From the NCBI GenBank assembly GCA_040226215.1, contig JAVKFF010000128.1, positions 1 through 44,808 of the forward strand: 44,808 nucleotides of DNA, in the 5' to 3' direction. The stretch comes from JAVKFF01 sp040226215 (GTDB lineage Bacteria; Pseudomonadota; Alphaproteobacteria; DSM-16000; Inquilinaceae). The notes under the pieces are model-generated. The model made no database searches. It was not told where the DNA came from and worked only from the letters and a program-made list of their open reading frames with translations. The translations under genes and the position numbers were made by a program. Below are positions 7,762 through 16,141 of this stretch, one piece after another (the first letter of the stretch is position 1; every line of letters begins with the position of its first letter).

Positions 7762-8157
7762 CTATGGGCGTTCGACGATTGCGTCCGGCGCGGCCTGGCC
7801 CTCGTCGCCATCGGCGACGTCGCCGGCCAGGCACTCCGGTATCTGCCGCGCCGCCTCACCGAGCTCGCTGCAGCGGAACACCATCCCGTTGTTCAGCGTC
7901 ACCAGCGGATCGCCGAGATTCTCCGTCGTCTCGTCGGCGTTCAGCCGCTGACTCCATTCATAGTATTCCTGGCAGGGCGGCAGGCGGCGCAGCACCTGGG
8001 CCGGCAGTTCGGCGCAGTCGATCACCACATTGCCCAGCCGCGCCTCGGAGTTGACGGGCTGAGCCATGGTGGCGGCGGGCGCCGCCAGGACAGCGCTGGC
8101 GACGCCGAGCAATGCGGCGCCGGCAAGCCGGTTCCATCCGTCGCGGAAAGTCGCCAT
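7762..8157 (-). CDS. Small exported protein with two Cys-pair elements
   Basis: 131 residues from the ATG at 8157, which follows an AAGGGG ribosome-binding site; a GTG five codons upstream is less likely. A signal peptide ends near residue 32 (T-M-A-Q). The mature protein has two versions of the same element: C48-A-E-L...L-P-P-C62 (Cys-x13-Cys) and C96-S-E-L...I-P-E-C109 (Cys-x12-Cys). An acidic tail follows. It is the first gene of the minus-strand operon with the receiver-like regulators. It is divergent from the hybrid kinase at 8322, with 164 bases of shared promoter region. It could be a periplasmic sensor or partner of the signalling proteins (inference). Confidence 0.82.
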   Translation of the reverse strand: MATFRDGWNRLAGAALLGVASAVLAAPAATMAQPVNSEARLGNVVIDCAELPAQVLRRLPPCQEYYEWSQRLNADETTENLGDPLVTLNNGMVFRCSELGEAARQIPECLAGDVADGDEGQAAPDAIVERP

Positions 8158-8321
8158 CGATAACCCCTTCACACTGACCTTACCCTATCCGGCCGTGTCG
8201 GAAAGTACATGCCGACATCGCATCCAATAGGGCTATCGATAGCGAATTCGTCCCGTGGGCAGCCAATGGATGCAAACTCAGGGCGGGCCTCACAATTCTT
8301 GATCTAAGACGAAGGTTAAGT

Positions 8322-10709
8322 GTGGCCGTGTCTTTGCGCCAAATTCTCTGCCTTACCATCTCGCTCATGGTCGGCCTGGTGATCGCCGTGATCCTGGTCT
8401 TCGTCGACAGCCGGCTGTCGGACCGGGCGGTCGAAACGCGCCTGCGCGACCTGGGACAGCTTTCCGCCAGCCTATCGCAGATGATCGGTGTCGACCTCGC
8501 CGCCCGGGAGAGCGGCCTCGACGGCATCGCCGCGACCTTCGACGAACTCGGCGTCGACCGCTCCGGCGCTGTGCCCAGGCTCAACCTCGGCCTGCTCGAG
8601 CGCATGCTGCGGCAGAGCGACGAGGCGGGGCCCGCCCGCGCGGGCTATATCAGCAGCGATGGCATCCTGGCGCTGCCGGTCGGTGCCGGCGGGATTGGCG
8701 GCGAGATCGGCGAGGCGGCCTGGATGCCGGTCGCCCGATTGGCACAGCAGGCCGGCGACGGCATGGCGTCGGCCTTCCTGCCTGGCGTGCATTCACGGGG
8801 CTACCTGGTCAGCTTCCGGGCGCTGGAGTCCGGTCCCGACGGCACGGCGATCGGCTGGCTGGTCGCCGAGATGCCATTGTCCGATCTGGTCGCCCAGGTC
8901 GATCGAACCGTCGCGATTTCCGGGTCGCCCGAGATGACCGCCAGTGTCGCCGGCGTTGCTGCCAGAACCGTCACCGGCGATGGCGCGGCAGGGTCGCCGG
9001 CCGACCGGCCGAGCGACGAGGCGCTGACGGTCACCGCCTCGGTGCCGCTCGATCTCGGCGTCCTGCACGTCACCCTGGCCGAGCCGCTCGCCGTGACTCT
9101 GGCGCCGCTTCGGGATTTCCGGGAGATCCTGGTACTCATCGGGCTGGGCGGCTTCCTCGTTTCGGTGCTCATCGGCTACCTGATCGCCGAGGCGATCGGC
9201 ATTCCGCTCGACCGGCTCGCCCGGGCCTCGGAGCGGGACGACCTCGATTCCTACCGGCCGCCACGCCTGATCCGCGAAGTGCGGCAACTGCACGAGGTGC
9301 TGCGCCGGACCTGGCGCCAGGCGCACCAGGCGCAGGCCGATCTCAACGAGGCCAACCGCACGCTGGAGAGCCGCGTGCACGACCGCACGCGGGAACTGGT
9401 GGCGGCGCAGGTCACGCTGCAACAGACGCTGGATGCCCGCACCAGCTATCTGCGCTTCCTCAGTCACGAGATCCGCACGCCGCTTACCGGCCTGATCGGC
9501 CATGTCGAGATGCTGATGCAGGAGCAGACCAGTCCGGCCGGCCGACGCCATCTCGCCGCCGCCGAGGAGGCCGGTCAGCAGATGAAGCGCATCCTCGACG
9601 ACACGCTCGACCTCGGCCAGATCGATTCCGGCCGCATGAAGCTGAAGCCGGAGCCGACCGATCTGATGCAGTTGCTGAGGAAGTCCGCCGCCACCTTCGG
9701 GGCATCGGCGGCAGCCGCCGGCACGACGATCGCCGTCGCGGGGGCGGACGCCGGCCAGCGCCTGGTGCGCCTGTCGCTCGATCCGCACCGGGTGCAGCAG
9801 ATCGTCGACAACCTGACGAAGAACGCCGTCGCCAACACCGCCGGGGGTACCGTACGCCTGTCCGCCCGCGTGGCGGTCGGCGACGAGGACGCCGCCGGTC
9901 GTGTCGAGGCGGTGATCGAGGTCAGCGACACCGGCAGCGGCATTCCGCCCGACCAGCTCAAGCGCCTGTTCGAGGTCTACGAGCGCACCGACCTCTCGGT
10001 GATGCGCCGCGACGGCGGCAGCGGCCTGGGACTGGCCATCGTGCGCTCGCTGGTGACCCTGATGAAGGGCCATGTCGAGATCGACAGTACGGTCGGCGAG
10101 GGCACGCGGGTGCGGGTGCGGCTGCCGGCCCCGCTGGTGCCCTCGCTCTGCCTCATCGCCTCGGAGGGCCGTGTCGTGCGGCCGGCAGAGGCGATCGGTG
10201 GAAAGAACCCGTTCACCGCGGTCAGCGAGCTGATCGCCGCCAGGCCGGGCCAGGGCTTGACCGTGCTGGTGGTGGAGGACGTGGCGATCAACCGAAAACT
10301 GTTCGAGAGCATGCTGCGCAGGCTCGACGCCGAGGTGGTTTCCGCTGCCGACGGCCGCGAGGCGGTGGAGCAGTGGCGGCGACACGTGCCGGACGCGGTG
10401 CTCATGGACATCCACATGCCGGAGATGGACGGCCTGGAGGCCATCGCGGCGATCCGCAGCCAGGAAGCGGCAGGGCGAACGCCGATCTTCGTGCTGTCGG
10501 CCTCGGTGATGAGCGACGACCGGGACGCCGCGGCGCGGGCGGGCGCGGACGGTTACCTGGCCAAGCCGGTCGACCTGGCGGCGCTGAGCGAGGCGCTGAT
10601 CCAGCTGCGCAACCTGCGCGACAGTGCGTCTGGCGGCACGTCCGGCGGCACGTCTGGCGGCACGTCTGGCGGCACGTCCGGGGGCGCGAGCAAGGCAGGT
10701 CTCACGTGA
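8322..10709 (+). CDS. Membrane-bound hybrid sensor histidine kinase
   Basis: 795 residues. The GTG at 8322 has GAAGG six bases upstream. Membrane helices lie near residues 8-30 and 267-289, enclosing a periplasmic sensor region of about 235 residues that I do not recognise. A coiled-coil stretch (about 310-370) leads to the HisKA domain with the phospho-accepting His382 in S-H-E-I-R-T-P. The ATPase domain follows, with an N box (D-N-L-T-K-N-A), D-T-G-S-G-I-P and G-G-S-G-L-G-L-A-I. A C-terminal receiver domain (about 645-765) has V-V-E-D-V near its start and phospho-acceptor Asp696 in L-M-D-I-H-M-P. The last residues are a short Ser-Gly-Gly-Thr repeat. The response regulator gene follows after 18 bases. 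Confidence 0.93.
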   Translation: MAVSLRQILCLTISLMVGLVIAVILVFVDSRLSDRAVETRLRDLGQLSASLSQMIGVDLAARESGLDGIAATFDELGVDRSGAVPRLNLGLLERMLRQSDEAGPARAGYISSDGILALPVGAGGIGGEIGEAAWMPVARLAQQAGDGMASAFLPGVHSRGYLVSFRALESGPDGTAIGWLVAEMPLSDLVAQVDRTVAISGSPEMTASVAGVAARTVTGDGAAGSPADRPSDEALTVTASVPLDLGVLHVTLAEPLAVTLAPLRDFREILVLIGLGGFLVSVLIGYLIAEAIGIPLDRLARASERDDLDSYRPPRLIREVRQLHEVLRRTWRQAHQAQADLNEANRTLESRVHDRTRELVAAQVTLQQTLDARTSYLRFLSHEIRTPLTGLIGHVEMLMQEQTSPAGRRHLAAAEEAGQQMKRILDDTLDLGQIDSGRMKLKPEPTDLMQLLRKSAATFGASAAAAGTTIAVAGADAGQRLVRLSLDPHRVQQIVDNLTKNAVANTAGGTVRLSARVAVGDEDAAGRVEAVIEVSDTGSGIPPDQLKRLFEVYERTDLSVMRRDGGSGLGLAIVRSLVTLMKGHVEIDSTVGEGTRVRVRLPAPLVPSLCLIASEGRVVRPAEAIGGKNPFTAVSELIAARPGQGLTVLVVEDVAINRKLFESMLRRLDAEVVSAADGREAVEQWRRHVPDAVLMDIHMPEMDGLEAIAAIRSQEAAGRTPIFVLSASVMSDDRDAAARAGADGYLAKPVDLAALSEALIQLRNLRDSASGGTSGGTSGGTSGGTSGGASKAGLT
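10629..10688 (+). repeat. 12-base tandem repeats at the 3' end of the kinase gene
   Basis: Five in-frame units of the type TCTGGCGGCACG, starting at 10629, 10641, 10653, 10665 and 10677; the last is degenerate. They encode Ser-Gly-Gly-Thr units in a flexible tail after the receiver domain. Copy number could vary between strains. Confidence 0.92.
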
Positions 10710-10727
10710 GCGGGCGAGGATAAGGCG

Positions 10728-11468
10728 ATGGATTTCCCGGACCGGGCGCCGATGGTGCTGATCGTCGAGGACGATGCCGCGACGGCAGCCTTGGAGACCA
10801 GCTTGCTGGAAAGCCGCGGCATGCTGTCCACGGTCTGCGCGACGGGTGCGGAGGCGTTGCGCCAGCTCTCGGAAATGCGGTTCGATGCGGTGCTGCTCGA
10901 TCTCGGCCTGCCGGACCGGGACGGCACCGACCTGATCGTCGAGATCCGCGAACGAAGCACGGTGCCCATCATGGTGGTCACCGTGCGCAGCAAGGCGGAG
11001 GCCCTGGCGCAGTGCCTGGCCAACGGCGCCGACGATTTCGTCGGCAAGCCCTTCGCGCCCGTCGAGCTGACGAGCCGGCTTGAGCGCCTGCTCCAGCGCG
11101 CCGGCGCCAACGGCACGGGACGCTCCGCGGTCGGGGCGGGCGCCTCAGACGGCATGGAATTCATCGCCATCGGCGCGGCCGCCCTCTTCCTGCGATCGGG
11201 CGAGCTGGTCGGTCCCGACGGCGCGACGTGCCGGCTGACCGGCCGCGAGCTGGAACTGGCGTCGCTGCTGTTCCGCCAGCCGCACGAGGTGACGCCGCGC
11301 GCGGCGATCTACAAGGCACTCGACCGCGGGTCGTCGAGCCTGTCGAACCGGTCGATCGACCTTCATGTCTCGCGGCTGCGGCGCAAGCTGCGCTCGGTCG
11401 GCTGCGACGACGCCGTCATCGAGACGGTGCGCGGCACCGGTTACCGCTTCCGGCCACCATCCGGCTGA
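10728..11468 (+). CDS. OmpR/PhoB-type response regulator
   Basis: 246 residues. An N-terminal receiver domain has the acidic pair D15-D16, phospho-acceptor D58 in L-L-D-L-G-L-P, T85 and K107 in G-K-P-F. The C-terminal winged-helix DNA-binding domain (about residues 150-244) shows L-T-G-R-E-L-E-L-A-S-L-L, I-D-L-H-V-S-R-L-R-R-K-L and R-G-T-G-Y-R-F. It lies 18 bases after the hybrid kinase gene and is its likely output partner. The kinase's own receiver may branch the phosphorelay or act as a sink. Likely targets include the divergent Cys-x13-Cys/regulator operon (inference). Confidence 0.93.
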   Translation: MDFPDRAPMVLIVEDDAATAALETSLLESRGMLSTVCATGAEALRQLSEMRFDAVLLDLGLPDRDGTDLIVEIRERSTVPIMVVTVRSKAEALAQCLANGADDFVGKPFAPVELTSRLERLLQRAGANGTGRSAVGAGASDGMEFIAIGAAALFLRSGELVGPDGATCRLTGRELELASLLFRQPHEVTPRAAIYKALDRGSSSLSNRSIDLHVSRLRRKLRSVGCDDAVIETVRGTGYRFRPPSG

Positions 11469-11579
11469 GTCCGGGGAATCGTCACCAGAGCGAAAATGGG
11501 GCGGCACCGCGACCGGCACCACCTGCCCGAGGACACCGACAGGATCGGGGCATCAGCCTGCCCCGCCCTGCCACAACCC

Positions 11580-12122
11580 CTAGCCGCCCTGGCGGGCGAT
11601 GGATCCCAGAAAGTCGTCGCGGCCCTCTGGCGGGAAGGTCTGCGTCGCGCCCGAGATGCCGAGGACCAGGGCCGATTGCGGGCCGGCGACCAGGACGAAT
11701 TCGTGGCGGAAGGCGACACCGTCGATGAGGGTCGAGCCGGTCGCGGTCCAGCCGGAACCGGCCTCGGTCGAGAAATCGGCGGCGTTGGCGCTTTCCACCC
11801 CCTCCGCCCGGAGCAGGCTGGCGAGCAGCTGCGCCGCCCGGTTCGGGCCGATGCCGCTTTCCGCCAGGCATTCGGCGTAGTAGACCGAACGCCCGGCGCC
11901 CGTGCCCTGGCTCAGCAGCGCGATGTATTGCTCGCTGTCATTGGCGCGCGCGACCTCCGGGCGGCTCGGAAAGGCGACGGAATAGTCGCAGGCGGGCGGC
12001 GTGAAGCGCACCTCGCTGCTGGCGGTCGTGCCGATAGCCGGGTTGACGGCGCCGCCAGCCTGGCAGGCGGCCAGGACCAGCCAGCCGGCGGTGGCGACGA
12101 GGCTGCGGATCGGGCGTTTCAT
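11580..12122 (-). CDS. Lipoprotein of unknown function, paralogue of the gene at 1-459
   Basis: 180 residues. The ATG at 12122 is preceded by GCAGGAG at good spacing; an ATG two codons upstream would sit directly on that site and is rejected. The signal peptide ends in a lipobox L-A-A-C20, so the protein is probably lipid-anchored. The body matches the protein at the window start (P-P-A-C-D-Y, then V-Y-Y-A-E-C). It lies 117 bases downstream of the anti-sigma gene on the same strand and could belong to that sigma factor's regulon. No family recognised. Confidence 0.85.
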   Translation of the reverse strand: MKRPIRSLVATAGWLVLAACQAGGAVNPAIGTTASSEVRFTPPACDYSVAFPSRPEVARANDSEQYIALLSQGTGAGRSVYYAECLAESGIGPNRAAQLLASLLRAEGVESANAADFSTEAGSGWTATGSTLIDGVAFRHEFVLVAGPQSALVLGISGATQTFPPEGRDDFLGSIARQGG

Positions 12123-12239
12123 GGTCATCTCCTGCATGGGTCGAAGCGGGTTCCCGTCTCGGTCCCGGTTCGCAGCAGGCACGCAGGTCGGATGCAACTC
12201 ATAAACGAAAATATAGAGCGGTCCGCGGCCCCGGGCACG

Positions 12240-12989
12240 TCACATCGACAGGTAGACGACCTCGCCGGTGAGGGTCTCGTCCCCGGCCGCTCCCGGCGGC
12301 TCGACGGAGATCGCGAAGCTGCCCTGGGACAACGCCTCGAGATCCGCCTCGATGACCGTCGGACCGCTGGTGCCGATGGTGCCGAGCGGCCGGACCCCTT
12401 CGCCCACCGCCCAGAGCACGTATTCGCCCTCCGGCGTCGCGGCGCCGCCATCGGCGATGCCGGGCAGCGGCTCGACGACCATGCGGCCGTCCGCGGAGCT
12501 GAGGATCGTCCAGCTCGGCCGGCCGTTCATGTCGATCAGCACGCCCAGCGGCCGTACCGTCGCGATGTCCTGGCCGGCAAGGGGAACGATGGCGAGGAAA
12601 CCGATCGCCGCGACGGCAAGGCCGCCGACCACGACCGATGCCAGCTGCCAGCGCCGCAGACGCCGGCGCAGCGCCTCCATCGCGACAGTGCGCGCATCGC
12701 TGAACGACCAGGCGGCGGACGGGCGCCGGTCCGGGTCGACCGGCTGCTGCTCGTCGATCGCGGCGTCGATACGGCTCCACAGGTCGGCCGGGGGCTCGGC
12801 CGGGCGGATGTCCGCCTCCACCAGCGGCTGGGCCAGTTGCTCCTCCCACCGGGCGACCGCCCGTGCGAGGGCAGGATCCCTGGCCATGCGCGCCTCGAAG
12901 CGCGACCGCTCCGTCTCGGAGAGCAGGCCGAGAACGTATTCGCCGGCTTCGCCGTGCGGGTCGGACGGGCCTTTGAGTCTAGAGATCAT
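12240..12989 (-). CDS. RskA-type anti-sigma factor, membrane-bound
   Basis: 249 residues. The N-terminal cytoplasmic part has the anti-sigma pattern E-Y-V-L-G-L-L-S-E-T-E-R-S-R-F-E, with no zinc-binding His-x3-Cys-x2-Cys motif, as in the RskA group. One membrane helix lies at about residues 113-136 (S-V-V-V-G-G-L-A-V-A-A-I-G-F-L). The periplasmic part, about 110 residues, matches the RskA C-terminal domain (W-T-I-L near the start, Y-V-L-W-A-V-G-E-G later, I-S-V-E-P-P-G near the end). Its start overlaps the end of the sigma gene by 11 bases, so the two are co-translated. It should hold the 12979-13626 sigma factor at the membrane until an envelope signal triggers release. Confidence 0.9.
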   Translation of the reverse strand: MISRLKGPSDPHGEAGEYVLGLLSETERSRFEARMARDPALARAVARWEEQLAQPLVEADIRPAEPPADLWSRIDAAIDEQQPVDPDRRPSAAWSFSDARTVAMEALRRRLRRWQLASVVVGGLAVAAIGFLAIVPLAGQDIATVRPLGVLIDMNGRPSWTILSSADGRMVVEPLPGIADGGAATPEGEYVLWAVGEGVRPLGTIGTSGPTVIEADLEALSQGSFAISVEPPGAAGDETLTGEVVYLSM

Positions 12990-13626
12990 CCCGGTTCACT
13001 TGTGTCCTCATGGCCTGCAAGGCACGGCGAATCCGGCTTTTGACGGTGCCGATCGGCAGATCGTAGCGTTCGGACAGTTCGCTGTGCGAGTAGCCATTGA
13101 AAAATGCATCCTGGACCAGTCCGCGCGAGAGCGTGTCGACGGAGTCCATGAGACGCCCCAGGACCATCCTCGTGGCGCTCGTGTTCTCCAACAGGTCCTC
13201 TTGAGCATATTCGCTCATCTGCAGCGTTTGGATGCTTTCCTCGCTGGGCGCCCGGGCGGATTCGCGCCGAACGAGGTCGATCGCCTTGTAGCGGGCGATG
13301 GAAAAGAGCCAGGCCTGGGCCGTGCGCGTCTCGTCGAAGCCGGCGGCGCCGCGCCAGACGGCCATCAGGGTCTCCTGCACCGCCTCCTCCGCCAGGGCAT
13401 GGTTGCGCGTGAACATGCGCGCCACCCCGAGCAGCTTGCCGGCATAGCGGTCGTAGAGGATCTTCAGGGCCGTGCGGTCGGCCCTGGCGATGCTGGCGAT
13501 GAGGTCGTTGTCCGAGAGGCTGTCGCGGTCGGGCACGCTCGCGGACGAGGCCGCCGACACGCCACCGGCACGGTCGTGCCGGCGCAGGTTCAGCACACGC
13601 GCCTCGTCTTCCTTTCGAGCGTCCAC
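12979..13626 (-). CDS. ECF RNA polymerase sigma factor
   Basis: 215 residues from the GTG at 13624-13626, which follows a GGGGGG stretch; a TTG twelve codons upstream (13662) is an alternative. Region 2 is recognisable by L-Y-D-R-Y-A-G-K-L-L-G-V-A and A-E-E-A-V-Q-E-T-L-M-A-V-W. Region 4 is recognisable by L-P-I-G-T-V-K-S-R-I-R-R-A-L. With the RskA-like partner it resembles the SigK-type ECF group. It is divergent from the AraC gene at 13933, about 300 bases away. I could not find a convincing ECF-type promoter in front of it, so autoregulation is open. Confidence 0.9.
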   Translation of the reverse strand: MDARKEDEARVLNLRRHDRAGGVSAASSASVPDRDSLSDNDLIASIARADRTALKILYDRYAGKLLGVARMFTRNHALAEEAVQETLMAVWRGAAGFDETRTAQAWLFSIARYKAIDLVRRESARAPSEESIQTLQMSEYAQEDLLENTSATRMVLGRLMDSVDTLSRGLVQDAFFNGYSHSELSERYDLPIGTVKSRIRRALQAMRTQVNRDDL

Positions 13627-13932
13627 TGTCCCCCCAGACGCAGGATGTACTGGAATGTTCAACTTTCGATCTGACCGGCGATCGGCGACGAATCTTAAAG
13701 TTGGGGGTCGCAGAGTGGAAGAATTTTCTCGCAGAAATGGCTTTAGGTGACAGAACTACCATACTTAGGTAGATACGCCGAAGTGTCGCCGGGGCATGCA
13801 AATGCCGCTGCATGAGGACGGCCCGGCGCGGCTGGGCGGCGCCCGGCGAAGGCGCTTGGCAAATCGACAACGACCGTCGATATTTGTCCGATACGCCGGT
13901 TTTCCGGGACGATATAACAAATCGATGCCGCG
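13627..13932. other. Divergent upstream region between ECF sigma and AraC genes
   Basis: 306 bases without a gene, clearly richer in A/T than the flanks in its middle. An imperfect inverted repeat, AAATCGAC (13861-13868) with GTCGATATTT (13876-13885), lies 50-70 bases before the AraC start and may be an operator. GATATAAC at 13911-13918 is a possible -10 element for the AraC gene. No small gene seen. Confidence 0.4.
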
Positions 13933-14856
13933 ATGGACATTCTGAACGACATTCTCGACACCCTCGATCTCAAGGGGGTGCTCTACTTCCGCACCGATTT
14001 CTCCGCGCCCTGGGCGGTCCGCGTGCCCGATCACGGCCAGGCGGCGCGGTTCCATCTCGTCGTGCAAGGCCGTTGCCATGTCGCGTTCGAGTCCGGCACG
14101 GCGGTGACACTGAGCCCCGGCGACCTGATCCTGATCCCGCGAGGCCGGGCCCACGTGCTGGCCGACGACCCGGGACGGGAGGCGGCCCCGCTGGAGACGG
14201 TCATGGCGCGCGTCGGCTATGACGGGCAGGGCGTCTTCGTGATCGGCGACGGCGATCCAGATGCCAGCACGCAGATGGTCTGCGGCCACTTCACCTTCCG
14301 TCGCGGTGCCAGCCACCCCCTGCTCGAGGCGCTGCCGGACTATTTCACCGCCAGCGCCGCCATGCGGGCGCGCCAGCCCTGGCTGGACGAGCTGCTGCGG
14401 CTGGTCGCCCGGCGCATGTTCGCCGGCGAGATCGGCTCCGAGGCCGCCGTCACGCGACTGTCGGAGATCGTCTTCATCGAGCTGCTGCGCCTCGGCTTCG
14501 GCCAGGATCCAGGGCTGCAGGGCCTGCTGGACGCCTTCGCCGACCACCAGATCGGCCGTGCCCTGCGGCTGATCCATGCCGACCCGGCGCAGGGTTGGAC
14601 GGTTGAATCGCTGGCCCGCGAGGTCGGCATGTCGCGCAGCCGGTTCGCCGAACGGTTCAGTGGGCTGATCGGCAGCGGCCCGATGGCCTATCTGGCGGAC
14701 TGGCGCCTGCAGATGGCCTTGTCCCTGCTGGAGAACTCCCGGCTCTCCGTGCAGCAGGTCGCCGTGCGGACGGGCTACCAGTCCCCCGCCGCCTTCAGCC
14801 GGGCGTTCGCCGGGCGTTTCGGCTCGCCGCCGTCGGAATATCGCCGCAGCCTGTAA
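13933..14856 (+). CDS. AraC-family transcriptional regulator with cupin sensor domain
   Basis: 307 residues, typical length. Residues 1-195 resemble the cupin-type N-terminal domain of AraC regulators (AraC_binding/Cupin_6): G-R-C-H-V-A-F-E, then L-S-P-G-D-L-I-L-I-P-R-G-R-A-H. Residues 205-306 are the double helix-turn-helix with W-T-V-E-S-L-A-R-E-V-G-M-S-R-S-R-F-A-E-R-F and V-A-V-R-T-G-Y-Q-S-P-A-A-F-S-R-A-F. Regulators of this subgroup are commonly found beside small redox or dehalogenase-type enzymes. Here it precedes the decarboxylase-like gene at 14981, which it probably controls. Confidence 0.92.
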   Translation: MDILNDILDTLDLKGVLYFRTDFSAPWAVRVPDHGQAARFHLVVQGRCHVAFESGTAVTLSPGDLILIPRGRAHVLADDPGREAAPLETVMARVGYDGQGVFVIGDGDPDASTQMVCGHFTFRRGASHPLLEALPDYFTASAAMRARQPWLDELLRLVARRMFAGEIGSEAAVTRLSEIVFIELLRLGFGQDPGLQGLLDAFADHQIGRALRLIHADPAQGWTVESLAREVGMSRSRFAERFSGLIGSGPMAYLADWRLQMALSLLENSRLSVQQVAVRTGYQSPAAFSRAFAGRFGSPPSEYRRSL

Positions 14857-14900
14857 ACCTTTGCTGATCGTCCCACAGGAATTGCCGTTGCTCCCTGGTT

Positions 14901-14939
14901 GATGCGCGTGGATTGATCAAAAGTCCCACGATGCGCATC
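14901..14939. promoter_or_regulatory. Candidate operator upstream of the decarboxylase-like gene
   Basis: Interrupted inverted repeat: GATGCGCGTGG at 14901-14911 and CCCACGATGCGCATC at 14925-14939, about 40 bases before the start at 14981. The heptamer GTCCCAC also occurs twice in this gap. A natural binding site for the adjacent AraC regulator, but this is inferred from position and symmetry only. Confidence 0.45.
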
Positions 14940-14980
14940 TTGCCTCCTGTCCGACAACGACGTCTGCAACAGGAGGAACC

Positions 14981-15529
14981 ATGCAGAGAATCGAACGCGT
15001 CACGGCCGAGACCACACCGTCCCGGTCCGGCGACCTGCTTGCCGCGGTGAAGCGTCAGATGGGCGGCGTGCCCAATATCCTGGCGACGATGGCCCGCTCG
15101 CCGGCGGCACTCGGCGGCTATATCGGCCTTTCCGGCGCCCTGTCGCAGGGCCGCTTCGACGGCAGGCTGCGGGAGCAGATCGCGCTGGCCGTCGCCGGGG
15201 CGAACGCCTGCGACTACTGCGCCTCGGCGCACAGCACGCTGGCCGGCATGGCCGGTCTGGGCGCGGACGAGATCGCTCGCAATCTTGGCGGGCGGTCGAC
15301 CGATCCCCGCGCCGAGGCGGCGCTCGCCTTCGCCCGCCGCGTCCTCGAGACCCGCGGCAAGGTTGCCGATTCCGACCTCGCCACTGTCCGCGAGGCCGGT
15401 TTCGACGACGAGGAGATCGTCGAGATCGTCGGCCACGTCGTGCTGAACATCTTCACGAACTATTTCAACCACGTGGCCGGCACGGAAATCGACTTCCCGC
15501 TGGTGCGCTCCACCGCCGTCGCCGCCTGA
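14981..15529 (+). CDS. Carboxymuconolactone decarboxylase / AhpD-like protein
   Basis: 182 residues. A strong AGGAGG sits seven bases before the ATG. The AhpD-type catalytic signature is present: C77-D-Y-C80-A-S-A-H84, a redox-active Cys-x2-Cys with a following His. Proteins of this family act as alkylhydroperoxidase-type reductases or, less often, as decarboxylases; the active-site cysteines favour a peroxidase or thiol-redox role. It is likely cytoplasmic. It is the first gene after the AraC regulator and is followed after 78 bases by the DUF4142 gene. Confidence 0.92.
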   Translation: MQRIERVTAETTPSRSGDLLAAVKRQMGGVPNILATMARSPAALGGYIGLSGALSQGRFDGRLREQIALAVAGANACDYCASAHSTLAGMAGLGADEIARNLGGRSTDPRAEAALAFARRVLETRGKVADSDLATVREAGFDDEEIVEIVGHVVLNIFTNYFNHVAGTEIDFPLVRSTAVAA

Positions 15530-15607
15530 GCGGACGCCGGATGCGGTGCCCGGCGCCGCATCCGGCCCGCCACGCCCCCTCAAGACAGGAACAAGGAAAC
15601 CCCACCC

Positions 15608-16141
15608 ATGCTGAAATTCGTCACCCCGCCGCTCGCCCTCGCCGCGGCCTTCGCCACCTTCCCCGCCCCGGCCCAGGTTCCGGATCTCAACGATCTGGAG
15701 ATCGCCCACGCCGCCTACACCGCCGGCGGCATCGACATCCGCTACGCGCATCTGGCCATGGCGCTGTCGGAGGCACCGGCGGTCAGGGACTTCGCGGCGG
15801 TCATGCTGCGCGACCACAGCGCGGTCAACGAGGCGGCCGGCGCGCTGATCCAGGACCTCGGCGTGACGCCGCAGGACAACGCCCTGAGCCAGGCCCTGCT
15901 GGCCGGCGCGGCGGACAATATCGACCGCTTCCGGACGCTCGACGGCGCCGCCTTCGACTGCGCCTATGCGGAGAACGAGCTGGGCTATCATCAGGTCGTC
16001 AACCGGACGGTGTCGGAGAACTTCATCCCGGCCGTGACGGTCGCACCCTTGCGCGACCTCCTGGCCGAGGCCCTGGTCACTTTCCGGGCGCACGAGGCCC
16101 ATGCCGAGCGCATGGTGGCCGAACTGGGCTGCGATTCGTGA
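15608..16141 (+). CDS. DUF4142 family exported protein
   Basis: 177 residues. A signal peptide covers residues 1-22 (ending P-A-P-A-Q). The body is a four-helix, ferritin-like arrangement typical of DUF4142, with R-D-F-A-A-V-M-L-R-D-H-S-A-V-N, D-C-A-Y-A-E-N-E-L-G-Y-H and a final F-R-A-H-E-A-H-A-E-R-M. The family is periplasmic and its role is not settled; conserved His and Glu residues suggest metal binding. The stop overlaps the GTG of the cupredoxin gene (GTGA), so the two are coupled and may work together on copper or redox chemistry (inference). Confidence 0.88.
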   Translation: MLKFVTPPLALAAAFATFPAPAQVPDLNDLEIAHAAYTAGGIDIRYAHLAMALSEAPAVRDFAAVMLRDHSAVNEAAGALIQDLGVTPQDNALSQALLAGAADNIDRFRTLDGAAFDCAYAENELGYHQVVNRTVSENFIPAVTVAPLRDLLAEALVTFRAHEAHAERMVAELGCDS

